Shown here in pieces: positions 1 through 6,841 of a DNA stretch of 28,010 bases. Location: the IMG/VR virus record IMGVR_UViG_3300010373_000113, positions 1 through 28,010 of that record. One strand, 5' to 3'. Origin of the DNA: a virus. Under the pieces are notes generated by a model. That model was not told the origin of the DNA. It saw only the letters and a list, made by a program, of their open reading frames with translations, and did not search any database. How positions within the stretch are numbered: position 1 is the stretch's first letter; every line of letters starts with the position of its first letter. Position numbers and translations under genes: made by a program.

Positions 1-1
1 C

Positions 2-787
2 GGGCTCGGCGCGGTTCCGGTCGTCAAGAACGGATCGAGCGCGCTGGCTGTCGGCGATCTCGGCTCCGGTCAGGCATTCGAGGTCACTTACGACGGCACG
101 AACTTCCAGCTCGGCGGCAGCGCTGGCGGCCACGGCGCACTGATCAATGTCCAGCTCATCACTGCGAGCGGCACCTACACGCCGACGCCGGGCGCGACGA
201 ATGGCTTTGCATGGGTGCAGGGCGATGGCGGCGCTGGTGGCGGCACGCCCGCGAGCGTCAGCGCGAATTATGTGATGGCCGGCGGCGGCGGATCAGGCGG
301 CACGTTTGCCATTGTCCGTTTGCCGACGCTCGCGCCCGAAACAGTGACCATCGGTGCCGGCGGCGTCGGTATCGCGGGCGCAAGCGGCGGCGCAGGCACC
401 GGGACATCCTTCGGCGGACTTTGCATCTGTCCGGGTGGGAATGGCGGATTCGTCAGCACGACTGGCGTAGGTGGCTCGGCATCGCCGGATGTTTGCGGAG
501 CAGTCACCACGAGCCCCGGCAATCCTACGGGCACGGGCAACATCGTTTTCGTGAAGCGCGGCGAACCTGGGCAACCCGGCCTCGCATTGCTCAATCCGTA
601 TGGCGGGACCGGCGGTAACAGCTTCTGGGGCACTGGCGGACCGGGCGGAGCAGCCGGAAATGGCTCGGCGGGTCAGAACTACGGTGGTGCTGGCTCCGGG
701 TGCGCACGGATCGCAACGGGCGGCGTTGCAGCAGCGGCGGGCTTCAACGGCGCACAGGGAGCGGTGCTGGTTTTCGAATACGCATAA
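2..787 (+). CDS. Glycine-rich tail fibre protein, C-terminal part (5' end outside window)
   Basis: The reading frame is open from the first bases of the window to a TAA at 785-787, so this is the last ~261 codons of a longer gene. The stretch around 148-230 encodes ALINVQLITASGTYTPTPG, a pattern commonly seen where phage tail fibres pass into a glycine-rich distal domain. After it come many GG, GGAG and GTGG runs, typical of polyglycine-type tips that contact the host receptor. It directly precedes the lysis block, so it is probably the last structural gene of the late operon. The family call rests on composition and this motif only. An internal ATG at 215 exists but is not a natural start. 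Confidence 0.7.
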   Translation, partial: GLGAVPVVKNGSSALAVGDLGSGQAFEVTYDGTNFQLGGSAGGHGALINVQLITASGTYTPTPGATNGFAWVQGDGGAGGGTPASVSANYVMAGGGGSGGTFAIVRLPTLAPETVTIGAGGVGIAGASGGAGTGTSFGGLCICPGGNGGFVSTTGVGGSASPDVCGAVTTSPGNPTGTGNIVFVKRGEPGQPGLALLNPYGGTGGNSFWGTGGPGGAAGNGSAGQNYGGAGSGCARIATGGVAAAAGFNGAQGAVLVFEYA

Positions 788-813
788 ATCAAAACGTCAA
801 ACGGGGAAATCAC

Positions 814-1098
814 ATGACGCTAGATAACGGATGGGCACTGATTATCGCAACGATCATCGGCGTGGTACTGGTCTGGATTGGGCAGCTCGTCACGAAGCAT
901 TGGGGCAACACCGAGGACGATACCGATCAGGCACACGCGCGTATTGCGACCCTCGCCGAGAAGATTTCGGAAGTCGCGATGGATCTGCTCAAGCATCAGC
1001 GCTATGTCGCAGAGAACTACGTGCCGAAACAGGCATTCGACCGCATCGAGGCGAAGCTGGACCGGCTGATCGAGCGCAATGGTGGCAAGCATGACTGA
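814..1098 (+). CDS. Small membrane protein with N-terminal TM and helical tail, lysis block
   Basis: A 94-residue protein. Residues about 6-24 (WALIIATIIGVVLVWIG) form one strong membrane segment, followed by a charged, helix-prone tail ending in YVAENYVPKQAFDRIEAKLDRLIE. That topology is shared by phage i-spanins (Rz) and by holin-associated proteins, and the gene is the first of the lysis block, just ahead of a two-TM protein and the lysozyme. The ATG at 814 follows a GGGGA ribosome site; an upstream in-frame ATG at 700 would lie inside the fibre gene and is not used. The last 8 nt overlap the next gene. Which lysis role it has (spanin, antiholin or holin partner) cannot be fixed from sequence. 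Confidence 0.65.
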   Translation: MTLDNGWALIIATIIGVVLVWIGQLVTKHWGNTEDDTDQAHARIATLAEKISEVAMDLLKHQRYVAENYVPKQAFDRIEAKLDRLIERNGGKHD

Positions 1099-1393
1099 CG
1101 ACAATTTCGCGCAGATATATGCAAAGGCGCGCGGCTCGAAGTCGTTCCTCTATGGGCTGATGGCGTTCATCTTCGCTTGGCTGGGAGTGAGCCGCGCGAC
1201 CGGCTTCGACGCCGACCACGGCCTCATCAACCTGATCCTGTCGGCAGAAGCATCCGTCTCGCTGGCCTTCTTCGCAATGATGGGCGACAAGCAGGACGCG
1301 CAGCACCGCGAGCAGGTAGCCGCGATGCTCGCGCTCCTTGATGCGATCAAGAAGGAAGAGGACCAGATTCTTGAGGGCGTCAGCCATGAATAG
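1091..1393 (+). CDS. Two-TM membrane protein, putative holin
   Basis: A 100-residue protein with two hydrophobic stretches (about residues 19-32, FLYGLMAFIFAWLG, and 44-60, LINLILSAEASVSLAFFAMM) joined by a short FDADHG loop, then a charged C-terminal helix. The FD...LINLILS pattern followed by a MxGDxQ-type segment resembles DUF1003 and low-affinity iron permease-like membrane proteins. Two TMs directly before an endolysin is the arrangement of class II holins, so a pore-forming role is inferred from context. The start ATG at 1091 overlaps the previous gene by 8 nt, and its stop overlaps the lysozyme start by 8 nt, so the three are translationally coupled. Confidence in 'membrane protein' is high, in 'holin' moderate. 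Confidence 0.6.
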   Translation: MTDDNFAQIYAKARGSKSFLYGLMAFIFAWLGVSRATGFDADHGLINLILSAEASVSLAFFAMMGDKQDAQHREQVAAMLALLDAIKKEEDQILEGVSHE

Positions 1394-1868
1394 CTTCGCC
1401 GACGCCTTCGCCGCAGTGATCGGCAACGAAGGCGGCTATTCGAACAATCCGTCGGACCCGGGCGGCGAAACGATGTTCGGAATCACGCAGGCCGTCGCGC
1501 GCGCGTGGGGCTATCAGGGTGACATGCGCATGCTGCCGCTCTCGACCGCGCAGGCGATCGCCAAGGTGAAGTATTGGGACGCCTATCAGTGCGACCAGTT
1601 CGACGCGCGCATTGGCTTCAACGTGTTCGACGCCGCATATAACGGCGGCCATCCGGCGCAGTGGCTACAGGCCGCGGCGCGCGTCACACAGGACGGCGTT
1701 ATCGGCGCTATCACGGTCGCAGCGGTGCGCGCGCTCGACCCGATGACCATCATCGCGCGCTTCAACTCAAGCCGCATCAGCTACTACACGTCCCTGACTG
1801 GCGAATGGGCCACGTTCGGGCGCGGGTGGATGAATCGGCTTGCGAACAACCTGCAACTCTCAACCTGA
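1386..1868 (+). CDS. Endolysin, glycoside hydrolase family 108 lysozyme
   Basis: A 160-residue protein that should cleave peptidoglycan glycan strands at the end of infection. The N-terminus carries the GH108 signature NEGGYSNNPSDPGGETMFGIT, with the likely catalytic Glu at residue 15. The C-terminal half (GGHPAQWLQAAARVTQDGVIG and onward) matches the peptidoglycan-binding domain that accompanies GH108 lysozymes, including the DGVIGAITVAAV repeat-like motif. Length is usual for the family. There is no cleavable signal peptide, so export should depend on a holin, fitting the membrane genes just upstream. The start ATG at 1386 follows a GAGGGCG site, and upstream in-frame codons belong to the overlap with the preceding gene. 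Confidence 0.92.
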   Translation: MNSFADAFAAVIGNEGGYSNNPSDPGGETMFGITQAVARAWGYQGDMRMLPLSTAQAIAKVKYWDAYQCDQFDARIGFNVFDAAYNGGHPAQWLQAAARVTQDGVIGAITVAAVRALDPMTIIARFNSSRISYYTSLTGEWATFGRGWMNRLANNLQLST

Positions 1869-1878
1869 AAGGCGAACC

Positions 1879-2190
1879 ATGAACACCATGCAATTCCTTA
1901 TGGCGATCCTCAACTGGCTCCAGGCCGATCCGTCACATCTGGTCGTCGCGGCCTCCGCGCTCGCCGCGCTCACTCCCACGCCGTCACCGAATACGCCGTG
2001 GGGCCGCGCGTACAAGGTGCTCGAACTGCTCGCGCTGAATTTCCTGCACGCGAAGGAAACCGGCGTGAATGCCACTTCTGTTGCTGAGGAAGTCGTCGCG
2101 ATCCTCACGAAGGCCAAGGCTGCTGCACCGGCGCCGACCGCCCCTGTTGCACCCAAGCCCGCTCCCGTTGTTACTCCGCCCACTGCCTGA
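1879..2190 (+). CDS. Conserved phage lysis-region protein of unknown function
   Basis: A 103-residue protein. The N-terminal ~75 residues (WLQADPSHLVVAASALAALTPTPSPNTPWG, then LELLALNFLHAKETG) show a pattern that recurs near lysis genes of proteobacterial phages but has no known function. The tail is rich in Ala, Pro and Val (PAPTAPVAPKPAPVV), suggesting a flexible linker. There is no clear signal peptide or confident TM. The ATG at 1879 follows AAAGGCG, 10 nt after the lysozyme stop. It sits between endolysin and lipoprotein, so it is co-transcribed with the lysis genes. No function is proposed. Confidence 0.65.
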   Translation: MNTMQFLMAILNWLQADPSHLVVAASALAALTPTPSPNTPWGRAYKVLELLALNFLHAKETGVNATSVAEEVVAILTKAKAAAPAPTAPVAPKPAPVVTPPTA

Positions 2191-2201
2191 AAGGACACAT
2201 C

Positions 2202-2576
2202 ATGAAACGCATCATTCTTTGCACCGTCTCCGCGCTTGCCTGCCTCGCCTTCACTGCCTGTTCGTCGACCCAGCAGGCAGGGATCAACACGACGCTCGCG
2301 AACCTGAATCAGACCAACCTGCTCGCATTGCAGACCATAAGCAACGGCTGCAAGATCGTGCAGCCCACGCTGGTCGCTGCCGGCACTGCCAGCCCGCAAG
2401 TCGCCGCTGCCGCCGCCGTCAATGGCGTCGTATGCGCGACTGCTGACGTCGCCACGAGCGCGGCAAGTGCCGCCGTCGCAGCGCAAGCACCGGCGCCGCC
2501 CGCTGCACCGGCGCCGTCAGTTTCACCAAGTAGCACTGCAACCGCTGCACCGGCGGCTGCGTCGAGCCCGAAATGA
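2202..2576 (+). CDS. Phage lipoprotein, possible outer-membrane spanin-like component
   Basis: A 124-residue protein starting with a type II signal peptide: positive MKR, a hydrophobic core and the lipobox FTAC with Cys20 as the lipidated residue. The mature part is Ala-rich and ends in a Pro/Ala/Ser-rich tail (APAPPAAPAPSVSPSS). Outer-membrane spanins (Rz1) are Pro-rich lipoproteins, so a spanin role is possible, but Rz1 is usually shorter and embedded in or adjacent to Rz, and here the only TM/helical candidate lies four genes upstream. The start follows GAAAGGACAC. The last four bases overlap the lipase start (ATGA), so lipase translation is probably coupled to it. Confidence 0.65.
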   Translation: MKRIILCTVSALACLAFTACSSTQQAGINTTLANLNQTNLLALQTISNGCKIVQPTLVAAGTASPQVAAAAAVNGVVCATADVATSAASAAVAAQAPAPPAAPAPSVSPSSTATAAPAAASSPK

Positions 2577-3160
2577 CTCCCCGCGCCTACGCCATCCTCG
2601 CGCAAGAGGCATACGACGCGGCGCCGGACATCGGCGTCGAGGCAAGCGCCTCGCGCGCGATCGTCAGGAACACCGACGACGGTCTCTGCGTGATCTTCCC
2701 CGGCACCGACAACCTCGCGTGTTACGCCGCAGACTTCGATATCAGCCCGCTCGATGTCGCAGGTGTCGGGAAGGTCTATAAGGGGTTCTGGGATGCGTGG
2801 AGCGCTATCTCTCTGCCGGTCATGGCCTGCGCTGCGGGCGTGCCTGTAACGCTCGTAGGGCACTCCCTAGGGGCCGCTCTGGCGCTGATGTGTGCTGCCT
2901 ACATGACCGTCGGCGGGAACCCGCCTGCGGCCGTGTATGCGTTCGAACCGCCCAGGGTTGGCGTCGACCTCGGCATCCGCGCGGCACTGGCCAATGTCCC
3001 GGTCCATCTGTATCGGAACGGAAAAGATATCGTGACCGAGCTTCCGCCCGGCGGTTTCCACGCTGCCCTGCTGACACCGATCGGCCATCCGGCGTTGCCG
3101 TTCAACAATCTGGTCGATCATGAGATCGCGCGGGTGATCGCGGCTTTTCCTGAAAACTAG
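2573..3160 (+). CDS. Class 3 lipase-like alpha/beta hydrolase
   Basis: A 195-residue protein with the lipase class 3 layout. Residues 92-106 read VTLVGHSLGAALALM, giving the nucleophile elbow G-H-S98-L-G. YAFEPPRVG (122-130) corresponds to the family's TFGxPRVG strand, NGKDIVTELPP carries the likely acid Asp152, and VDHEIARV the likely His183. VIFPGTDN (40-47) matches the oxyanion-hole strand region. No signal peptide is seen. It should hydrolyse ester bonds, but the substrate (membrane lipid, wall ester or other) is unknown. The gene overlaps the lipoprotein by ATGA and ends the lysis block. Its TAG stop is interlocked with the integrase stop on the other strand. It may help disrupt the envelope at lysis or be a lysogenic-conversion gene. 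Confidence 0.85.
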   Translation: MTPRAYAILAQEAYDAAPDIGVEASASRAIVRNTDDGLCVIFPGTDNLACYAADFDISPLDVAGVGKVYKGFWDAWSAISLPVMACAAGVPVTLVGHSLGAALALMCAAYMTVGGNPPAAVYAFEPPRVGVDLGIRAALANVPVHLYRNGKDIVTELPPGGFHAALLTPIGHPALPFNNLVDHEIARVIAAFPEN

Positions 3161-4155
3161 AGACGAGCCGCGATGTCCTCCGACGACTCGCGGTAATAGA
3201 CCTGTTGCAGTATCCGCAGATCCTTGTGCCCGCTGATCTTCGCGAGCGTCATCACGTCGACCTTGCGTGACAGGCGCGTCAGCGCTTCCGCGCGCGAGTC
3301 ATGAAAGTGCAAGTCCTCGATCAGCAGCTTGTCGCGGGCCTTGCGGAATATCGCGTCAAGCGTCCCTGACGACACAGCAAAACATTGCTCGCGCTCAGCC
3401 ACAGGACGCAGCAGGCGCACCGCATGGCGCGACAGTGGAACCTCGCGCGGCCGGCCGGTCAGATACTCCATCTTGTGGTGAACCGTGGCGACCCGGCGCG
3501 TCAGATTCAGCGTGCGCGCGCCAAGGCTCAATATCTCGCCGGCCCGCATCGCCGTGCGCAGCCCGACCAGAAAGGCAAGCGCCACGTCCTGACTCTTTGT
3601 GACCGGCGCGTGACCGCTGCGATATCCGAGCGCGCGGCAGATCAGCTTGACCTCGCGCGGCGATACCCGGCGGATGCGGGGCGGCGTCTCGGCAGGCATG
3701 CGGAATCCTTCGAACGGCTTATGCTCCATCCAGTGCCATTCCTCGCGCGCGATATTGAACGCGTTGCGCAGCCAGTTAATATCGCGCTGCACGGATGCGG
3801 GCGTCACGCCTGCCTTCAATCTGTCGTCCCGCCATTTCCCCAGATGGGGAGTCTGGATCTGCGACAGGGTGAGATTCGCGATCTCCGGGAAGTCCCTGAT
3901 TAACGCCTTGATGCGCAGCACTTCGGCGCGCTCGCCGCGCTTCTGGGGGGAGATCTCCTCCCCATAGCGTTTGAGCATGTCGCGCACCGTGTGCAAGTCA
4001 CCGGCTGGGACGGTCTTGAGGCGCCGCATTTCGATCTCGCGCGCGGCCGCCCATGACTTCGCCTCGCGCTGTGTGCGGAACACTTTGGAGTCACGCTCAC
4101 CGGCTACGTAGACCTGCGCGCGCCAGCCGTTTTTCTGTTGGGTGATGGAAGCCAA
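3157..4155 (-). CDS. int: Tyrosine recombinase, phage integrase
   Basis: A 332-residue integrase. The N-terminal AP2-like arm-binding region (residues 1-50, GWRAQVYVAGERDSKVFRTQREAKSWA) is followed by a SAM-like core-binding domain and the C-terminal catalytic domain. Catalytic residues are visible: Arg204 (TAMRAGEIL), His285 and Arg288 (HFHDSRAEALT), His310 (ISGHKD) and Tyr320 or 321 (QVYYRES). It integrates and, with an excisionase, excises the phage DNA. The start is a TTG at 4153-4155 with GGGA upstream; the next internal ATG would remove the arm-binding domain, so TTG is preferred. It converges on the lipase, sharing the bases CTAG at their stops. The att site candidate lies just upstream. 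Confidence 0.93.
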   Translation of the reverse strand: MASITQQKNGWRAQVYVAGERDSKVFRTQREAKSWAAAREIEMRRLKTVPAGDLHTVRDMLKRYGEEISPQKRGERAEVLRIKALIRDFPEIANLTLSQIQTPHLGKWRDDRLKAGVTPASVQRDINWLRNAFNIAREEWHWMEHKPFEGFRMPAETPPRIRRVSPREVKLICRALGYRSGHAPVTKSQDVALAFLVGLRTAMRAGEILSLGARTLNLTRRVATVHHKMEYLTGRPREVPLSRHAVRLLRPVAEREQCFAVSSGTLDAIFRKARDKLLIEDLHFHDSRAEALTRLSRKVDVMTLAKISGHKDLRILQQVYYRESSEDIAARL

Positions 4156-4193
4156 TTGGGGAGTCCCGCGGGTGCGAAATGGGGAGCCAATTG
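4150..4193. repeat. Short direct repeats at integrase 5' end, candidate arm-type sites
   Basis: AGCCAATTG occurs at 4150-4158 and again at 4185-4193. TTGGGGAGTC (4156-4165) resembles ATGGGGAGCC (4179-4188), and the latter recurs exactly at 4361-4370, beyond the tRNA-like core. Repeats on both sides of a core are the layout expected of integrase arm-type or excisionase sites. The repeats are seen directly; the role is inference. Confidence 0.4.
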
Positions 4194-4294
4194 TACAAAC
4201 AGTGCCGATGGATGGTAAAGCGAGGAAATGAAGCCGGGGATAAGTGCTTGATTTTCCGGGATCTCACAATAAACGAAAGAGCCCGGAAACAGTA

Positions 4295-4322
4295 TTGGTG
4301 CCCAAGAGAGGAGTCCGATTCC
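4295..4322 (-). other. attP: Candidate attP core matching a tRNA 3' end
   Basis: On the minus strand 4312-4296 reads TCCTCTCTTGGGCACCA: the 3' strand of a T-stem, a 7-nt acceptor strand CTTGGGC, discriminator A and CCA. Beyond 4312 the sequence stops fitting a T-arm (the expected TTCGANT loop is disturbed), so it is a fragment and not a full tRNA gene. Phage integrases often target tRNA 3' ends and carry such a fragment to restore the gene. It lies ~140 nt upstream of int. A CTTGGGC acceptor would pair with a 5' GCCCAAG end, which suggests a tRNA-Leu-type target (inference). Confidence 0.6.
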
Positions 4323-4360
4323 GCCTATTGGCGCGGCTTTGGCGGATCGCGTCTAAACAG

Positions 4361-4370
4361 ATGGGGAGCC
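4361..4370. repeat. Second copy of ATGGGGAGCC flanking the attP candidate
   Basis: Exact 10-bp copy of 4179-4188, on the other side of the tRNA-like core, overlapping nothing but the end of the 4373 gene region. Possible integrase arm site. Confidence 0.35.
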
Positions 4371-4372
4371 GT

Positions 4373-4555
4373 TTAATCGCTGGGTACAATTCGGACCTGC
4401 CCTCCGATTGGAGTAACCTCGTAAATCCCTTTGCCAATGTTCGCGATGGTCTGATCGTCGTTCCAGTAATAGGCCGGGCCAATGCGAATATCCTCATCAC
4501 CGTGGCCTTCGAGTTCAAGGACCTTCAGGCGCTTTCTCAGTTCAGTTACGGTCAT
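4373..4555 (-). CDS. Small hypothetical protein
   Basis: A 60-residue protein, MTVTELRKRLKVLELEGHGD at the start and a beta-rich C-terminus (GIYEVTPIGGQVRIVPSD). The ATG at 4555 follows a strong GAGGAAG ribosome site; a longer frame to 4588 would run into the upstream gene and lacks a site. It is the last gene of the leftward operon before the att region, next to the Xis-like gene. The N-terminal helix could be a small DNA- or protein-binding unit, but nothing is recognised. Confidence 0.65.
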   Translation of the reverse strand: MTVTELRKRLKVLELEGHGDEDIRIGPAYYWNDDQTIANIGKGIYEVTPIGGQVRIVPSD

Positions 4556-4562
4556 TTCTTCC

Positions 4563-4772
4563 TCACTTCGCCAACAGCAGCCGATCAACCTGCTCGATCG
4601 GAATCAACCCGCACCCATTGAACGAAAGCTTGCCAGCTTTCATCAGATTACGCACGGTCGGACGGCTCAACCCGAGCATTTGCGCTGCCTGCGTGATCGT
4701 CACCTGCACCGGCCTCGGATGCCGCGCGGCGTATATCTGCACCGCTTGGACTGCGGTTTCTAGTTCGCTCAT
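4563..4772 (-). CDS. Excisionase-like helix-turn-helix protein
   Basis: A 69-residue protein with the winged/MerR-type HTH of excisionase-family DNA-binding proteins: VTITQAAQMLGLSRPTVRNLMKAGKLSFNGCGLIPIEQVDRLL (about residues 24-66). The pattern 'xAAxxLGxSRPTVxxLxxxGxL' followed by a beta-wing 'xxGxxxIPxxxVxxxL' is characteristic. Its place two genes from the integrase and close to the attP candidate supports a recombination directionality role, though a plain regulator is possible. The start overlaps the stop of the upstream gene by ATGA. Confidence 0.75.
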   Translation of the reverse strand: MSELETAVQAVQIYAARHPRPVQVTITQAAQMLGLSRPTVRNLMKAGKLSFNGCGLIPIEQVDRLLLAK

Positions 4773-5173
4773 GCTGCTCTCCGATAGCTTCCGTAAAACG
4801 CTTCCACCAGCGGATCACGAAACGCCGGCCGCGCTAGTTCCCGCCTGATCCGCTCGCTCCGCTGCTTCTCAGCCTGTTCCTCGGCCGCTATCTTGGCGAG
4901 CCTCCGATACTCCTTGCATCGAGCCCGCTGTTCGGCTCGCGTCATCTTCGGCGGCCTCTTGGCGTCCTCGCCCGGTCCGTATCGGTAGGATGCCGCGGGC
5001 ACAGTTCCCGACTTCGGATAGCCCTCGATGTGCACCAGCTTCTGAGCGTGCAAGGCAAGGATGATCTTTTTGACGCTCGGCACGGACAGGCCGGTTGCCT
5101 TGGCGAGCGCCGGGAACGTCCCGCCGCGCTTCACGGCTTCGGTGACTCGATCGATATTGTGCTGGAGTGGCAT
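4769..5173 (-). CDS. Winged-helix-like DNA-binding protein with basic coiled tail
   Basis: About 134 residues. Residues ~5-50 (VTEAVKRGGTFPALAKATGLSVPSVKKIILALHAQKLVHIEGYPKSG) read as a winged helix: a helix-turn-helix (LAKATGLSVPSVKKIILAL) followed by a wing with 'LVHIEGY'. The C-terminal half is very basic and helical (MTRAEQRARCKEYRRLAKIAAEE and onward). Two adjacent ATGs (5176 and 5173) are possible; AGGAGG lies one base from the first and four bases from the second, so 5173 is preferred. It overlaps both neighbours and is probably a phage regulator. No target is known. Confidence 0.7.
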   Translation of the reverse strand: MPLQHNIDRVTEAVKRGGTFPALAKATGLSVPSVKKIILALHAQKLVHIEGYPKSGTVPAASYRYGPGEDAKRPPKMTRAEQRARCKEYRRLAKIAAEEQAEKQRSERIRRELARPAFRDPLVEAFYGSYRRAA

Positions 5174-5391
5174 CATTCCTCCTTCGTGCCGCAGAGATAG
5201 TCAACCGACACGCGCAGCGCCTTCGCGAGCCTGACCAGCGTGTCCATCGTCGGGTTCGCGCGCTTGCCGTCGAAGTATTGGCTGATCGTGGCGTGGTGAA
5301 TGCCTGCCACTCGGGATAGCTCGGCCATGGTGAGGCATTCGGCGGATTGGGCGCGCATCAGGCGGATGGCGAATGAGTCATTGGCGCTCAC
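5173..5391 (-). CDS. XRE-family HTH transcriptional regulator
   Basis: A 72-residue protein that is almost entirely a Cro/CI-type HTH domain: LTMAELSRVAGIHHATISQYFDGKRANPTMDTLVRLAKALRVSVDYL. Helix 2-turn-helix 3 are ELSRVAGI and HATISQYF, followed by the usual 'P..dTL.rLAkaL.VsvdyL' ending. It overlaps the upstream gene by ATGA and the downstream gene by a few bases. As it lies far from the repressor/PR region, it is a secondary regulator, perhaps of int/xis expression (inference). Confidence 0.82.
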   Translation of the reverse strand: MSANDSFAIRLMRAQSAECLTMAELSRVAGIHHATISQYFDGKRANPTMDTLVRLAKALRVSVDYLCGTKEE

Positions 5392-6077
5392 GATTTCCCT
5401 CCGCTTTCGGGATGCGCGGCGATCTCAACTTCCACGCCCAGCAAGTCTTGAAGCAACTCGACGGCTTGCGCATTCGTCCCTGTGACGCCATGCGCATCCG
5501 GCGCGCGCCAGTATTTGAAGCCATGGTCAATGGCCTTCTGCTGCAGGGAAGCGACAGTCAGCGCCGCCTGTGTCTGTGCTGGCTGGGGCGCCGTGTAGAG
5601 CGGCAGCCGCGGTAGTGCGCGCTCCTCATCTGTGGCATAGCGCTCAAGGTATGCCGGATAGACAAGCTGCTGAGTCCGGTCCGGGGTGCCGATCTCATAC
5701 GCATATGGCGCTGCCACCTTTTCGGCGGTGAGTGCGACGCGGACATATTCGACCTCTTCGATCAAGTCTCCATCTCCGACTGAATCCTCGCACCAGGTGT
5801 GCGACCCGCCTTCACCTTGTTCTCGTTGCAACCATATGCGCGCAGGTGCCCATTCGTGCACCCGCTCCCCCATCGCCCCATTTGCGGCGTCCTCACCGAT
5901 AGGCGAAGCGGGGGCATACCGCGCAAGCGCTTCGGCAAGTGCTGCGCGGACTGCGTTCGGGTCTGCGGCCTTTTTAGAGGTCCCGTCCGCATTGAAGCAG
6001 TAATGGCCGCCTTCGCAACCGATTGAGGAACAGCCGCCCGGTTTGCACTTGGATGCTGTGTGATTTGTCGTGGTCAT
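5388..6077 (-). CDS. Hypothetical early phage protein with N-terminal Cys cluster
   Basis: A 229-residue protein. The N-terminus has a tight cysteine cluster (Cys11, 16, 21 and 28 in KCKPGGCSSIGCEGGHYC), a possible metal-binding knuckle. The middle segment (HTWCEDSVGDGDLIEEVEYVR) and 'LPLYTAPQPAQ' are patterns repeatedly seen in Ead/Ea22-type proteins of lambdoid early-left regions, which have no agreed function. The start overlaps the preceding gene (6074) by ATGA. Expression is through the leftward early operon. Confidence 0.65.
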   Translation of the reverse strand: MTTTNHTASKCKPGGCSSIGCEGGHYCFNADGTSKKAADPNAVRAALAEALARYAPASPIGEDAANGAMGERVHEWAPARIWLQREQGEGGSHTWCEDSVGDGDLIEEVEYVRVALTAEKVAAPYAYEIGTPDRTQQLVYPAYLERYATDEERALPRLPLYTAPQPAQTQAALTVASLQQKAIDHGFKYWRAPDAHGVTGTNAQAVELLQDLLGVEVEIAAHPESGGKS

Positions 6078-6841
6078 TTGCTGTCCTTGGCGGCGCCGAT
6101 GGCCGCATCAATTGCTTCCCGCTCGCCGTTATAAAACCGATGCTCGTCGTGCAGGACGTGGTAGTTCTCGTCCTCGTCCTGCGTCATCAACTGATACTGC
6201 AAGATCGATCCATCACGGTTGCATCGAACGGTGAACGCGTCGTTTGCAAGCATGAAATCGAGACGATCCGTGTCCGTCACCGCCTCGTCTGCTTGCTCGG
6301 CGTCACCGCACGATTGCGCGGGAGCGGCGGGGGCACCTTCTTTAAGCGCAGCAACTTCCTCGCGGAAATCACGCGTGAAGATCAACTGCCGCGCGTACAT
6401 GCGATACAGTTTCGACACGTCGCGCAGAGCAGGCGTGACGTATTCAGGCTTGATGGTGTCTCCCTCGCTCCAATACCCGCATGCTGCTGAAGTAATGGCC
6501 GCCATGCGCAGCGTGTAGAGTTCGTTACGCTCTAGGGTCGCAGGGGATGCGGCGTTCATAGCATCGCAGACAAACTGTGCGTCTGCTTTATCCGTCGTCC
6601 ATGACAGCACGCAGTAATCGGGCTCGTCGCCGCGCATCTCACTTCGAACTCGGTCTACCACAAGATATGAGCCGTTTTCGGGGACCAGAAAATAACGATC
6701 ATCAGTCGGTTCCGTCACGGCAGGCTTGCTTGCAAGCAGGGCGCGCAATCTATCCACGTTGTTGAAAATCCAACCGCCTTTGTCTGTTCTGCAAAGACAT
6801 GCATCGTCCGCAGCCTTCATCAGCTCTAGGTCCGTCATCAT
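6074..6841 (-). CDS. Hypothetical early phage protein
   Basis: A 255-residue protein beginning MMTDLELMKAADDACLCRTDKG. It contains FLVPENGSYLVVDRVRSEM, ELYTLRMAAITSAACGYWSEGDTI and a C-terminal TDTDRLDFMLANDAFTVRC segment. The last ('D..RLDfml') is shared with many early proteins of lambdoid phages of unknown role. The frame is open to 7138, but the real start is the ATG at 6841 (or 6838): it has GGAG six bases upstream and overlaps the stop of the small upstream gene. No catalytic motif is visible. Confidence 0.65.
   Translation of the reverse strand: MMTDLELMKAADDACLCRTDKGGWIFNNVDRLRALLASKPAVTEPTDDRYFLVPENGSYLVVDRVRSEMRGDEPDYCVLSWTTDKADAQFVCDAMNAASPATLERNELYTLRMAAITSAACGYWSEGDTIKPEYVTPALRDVSKLYRMYARQLIFTRDFREEVAALKEGAPAAPAQSCGDAEQADEAVTDTDRLDFMLANDAFTVRCNRDGSILQYQLMTQDEDENYHVLHDEHRFYNGEREAIDAAIGAAKDSK

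Noticed and set aside
4295-4330. A complete tRNA gene
   Set aside because: Only the 3' T-stem strand, acceptor and CCA are present; there is no anticodon or D arm around it.
4179-4376. 65-aa frame across the attP region
   Set aside because: It runs through the tRNA-like core and repeats, has no good ribosome site and no recognisable sequence.
5704-5716. Third copy of the GGCGCTGCC element
   Set aside because: Only the nine-base core matches and it lies within a coding region without the flanking similarity.
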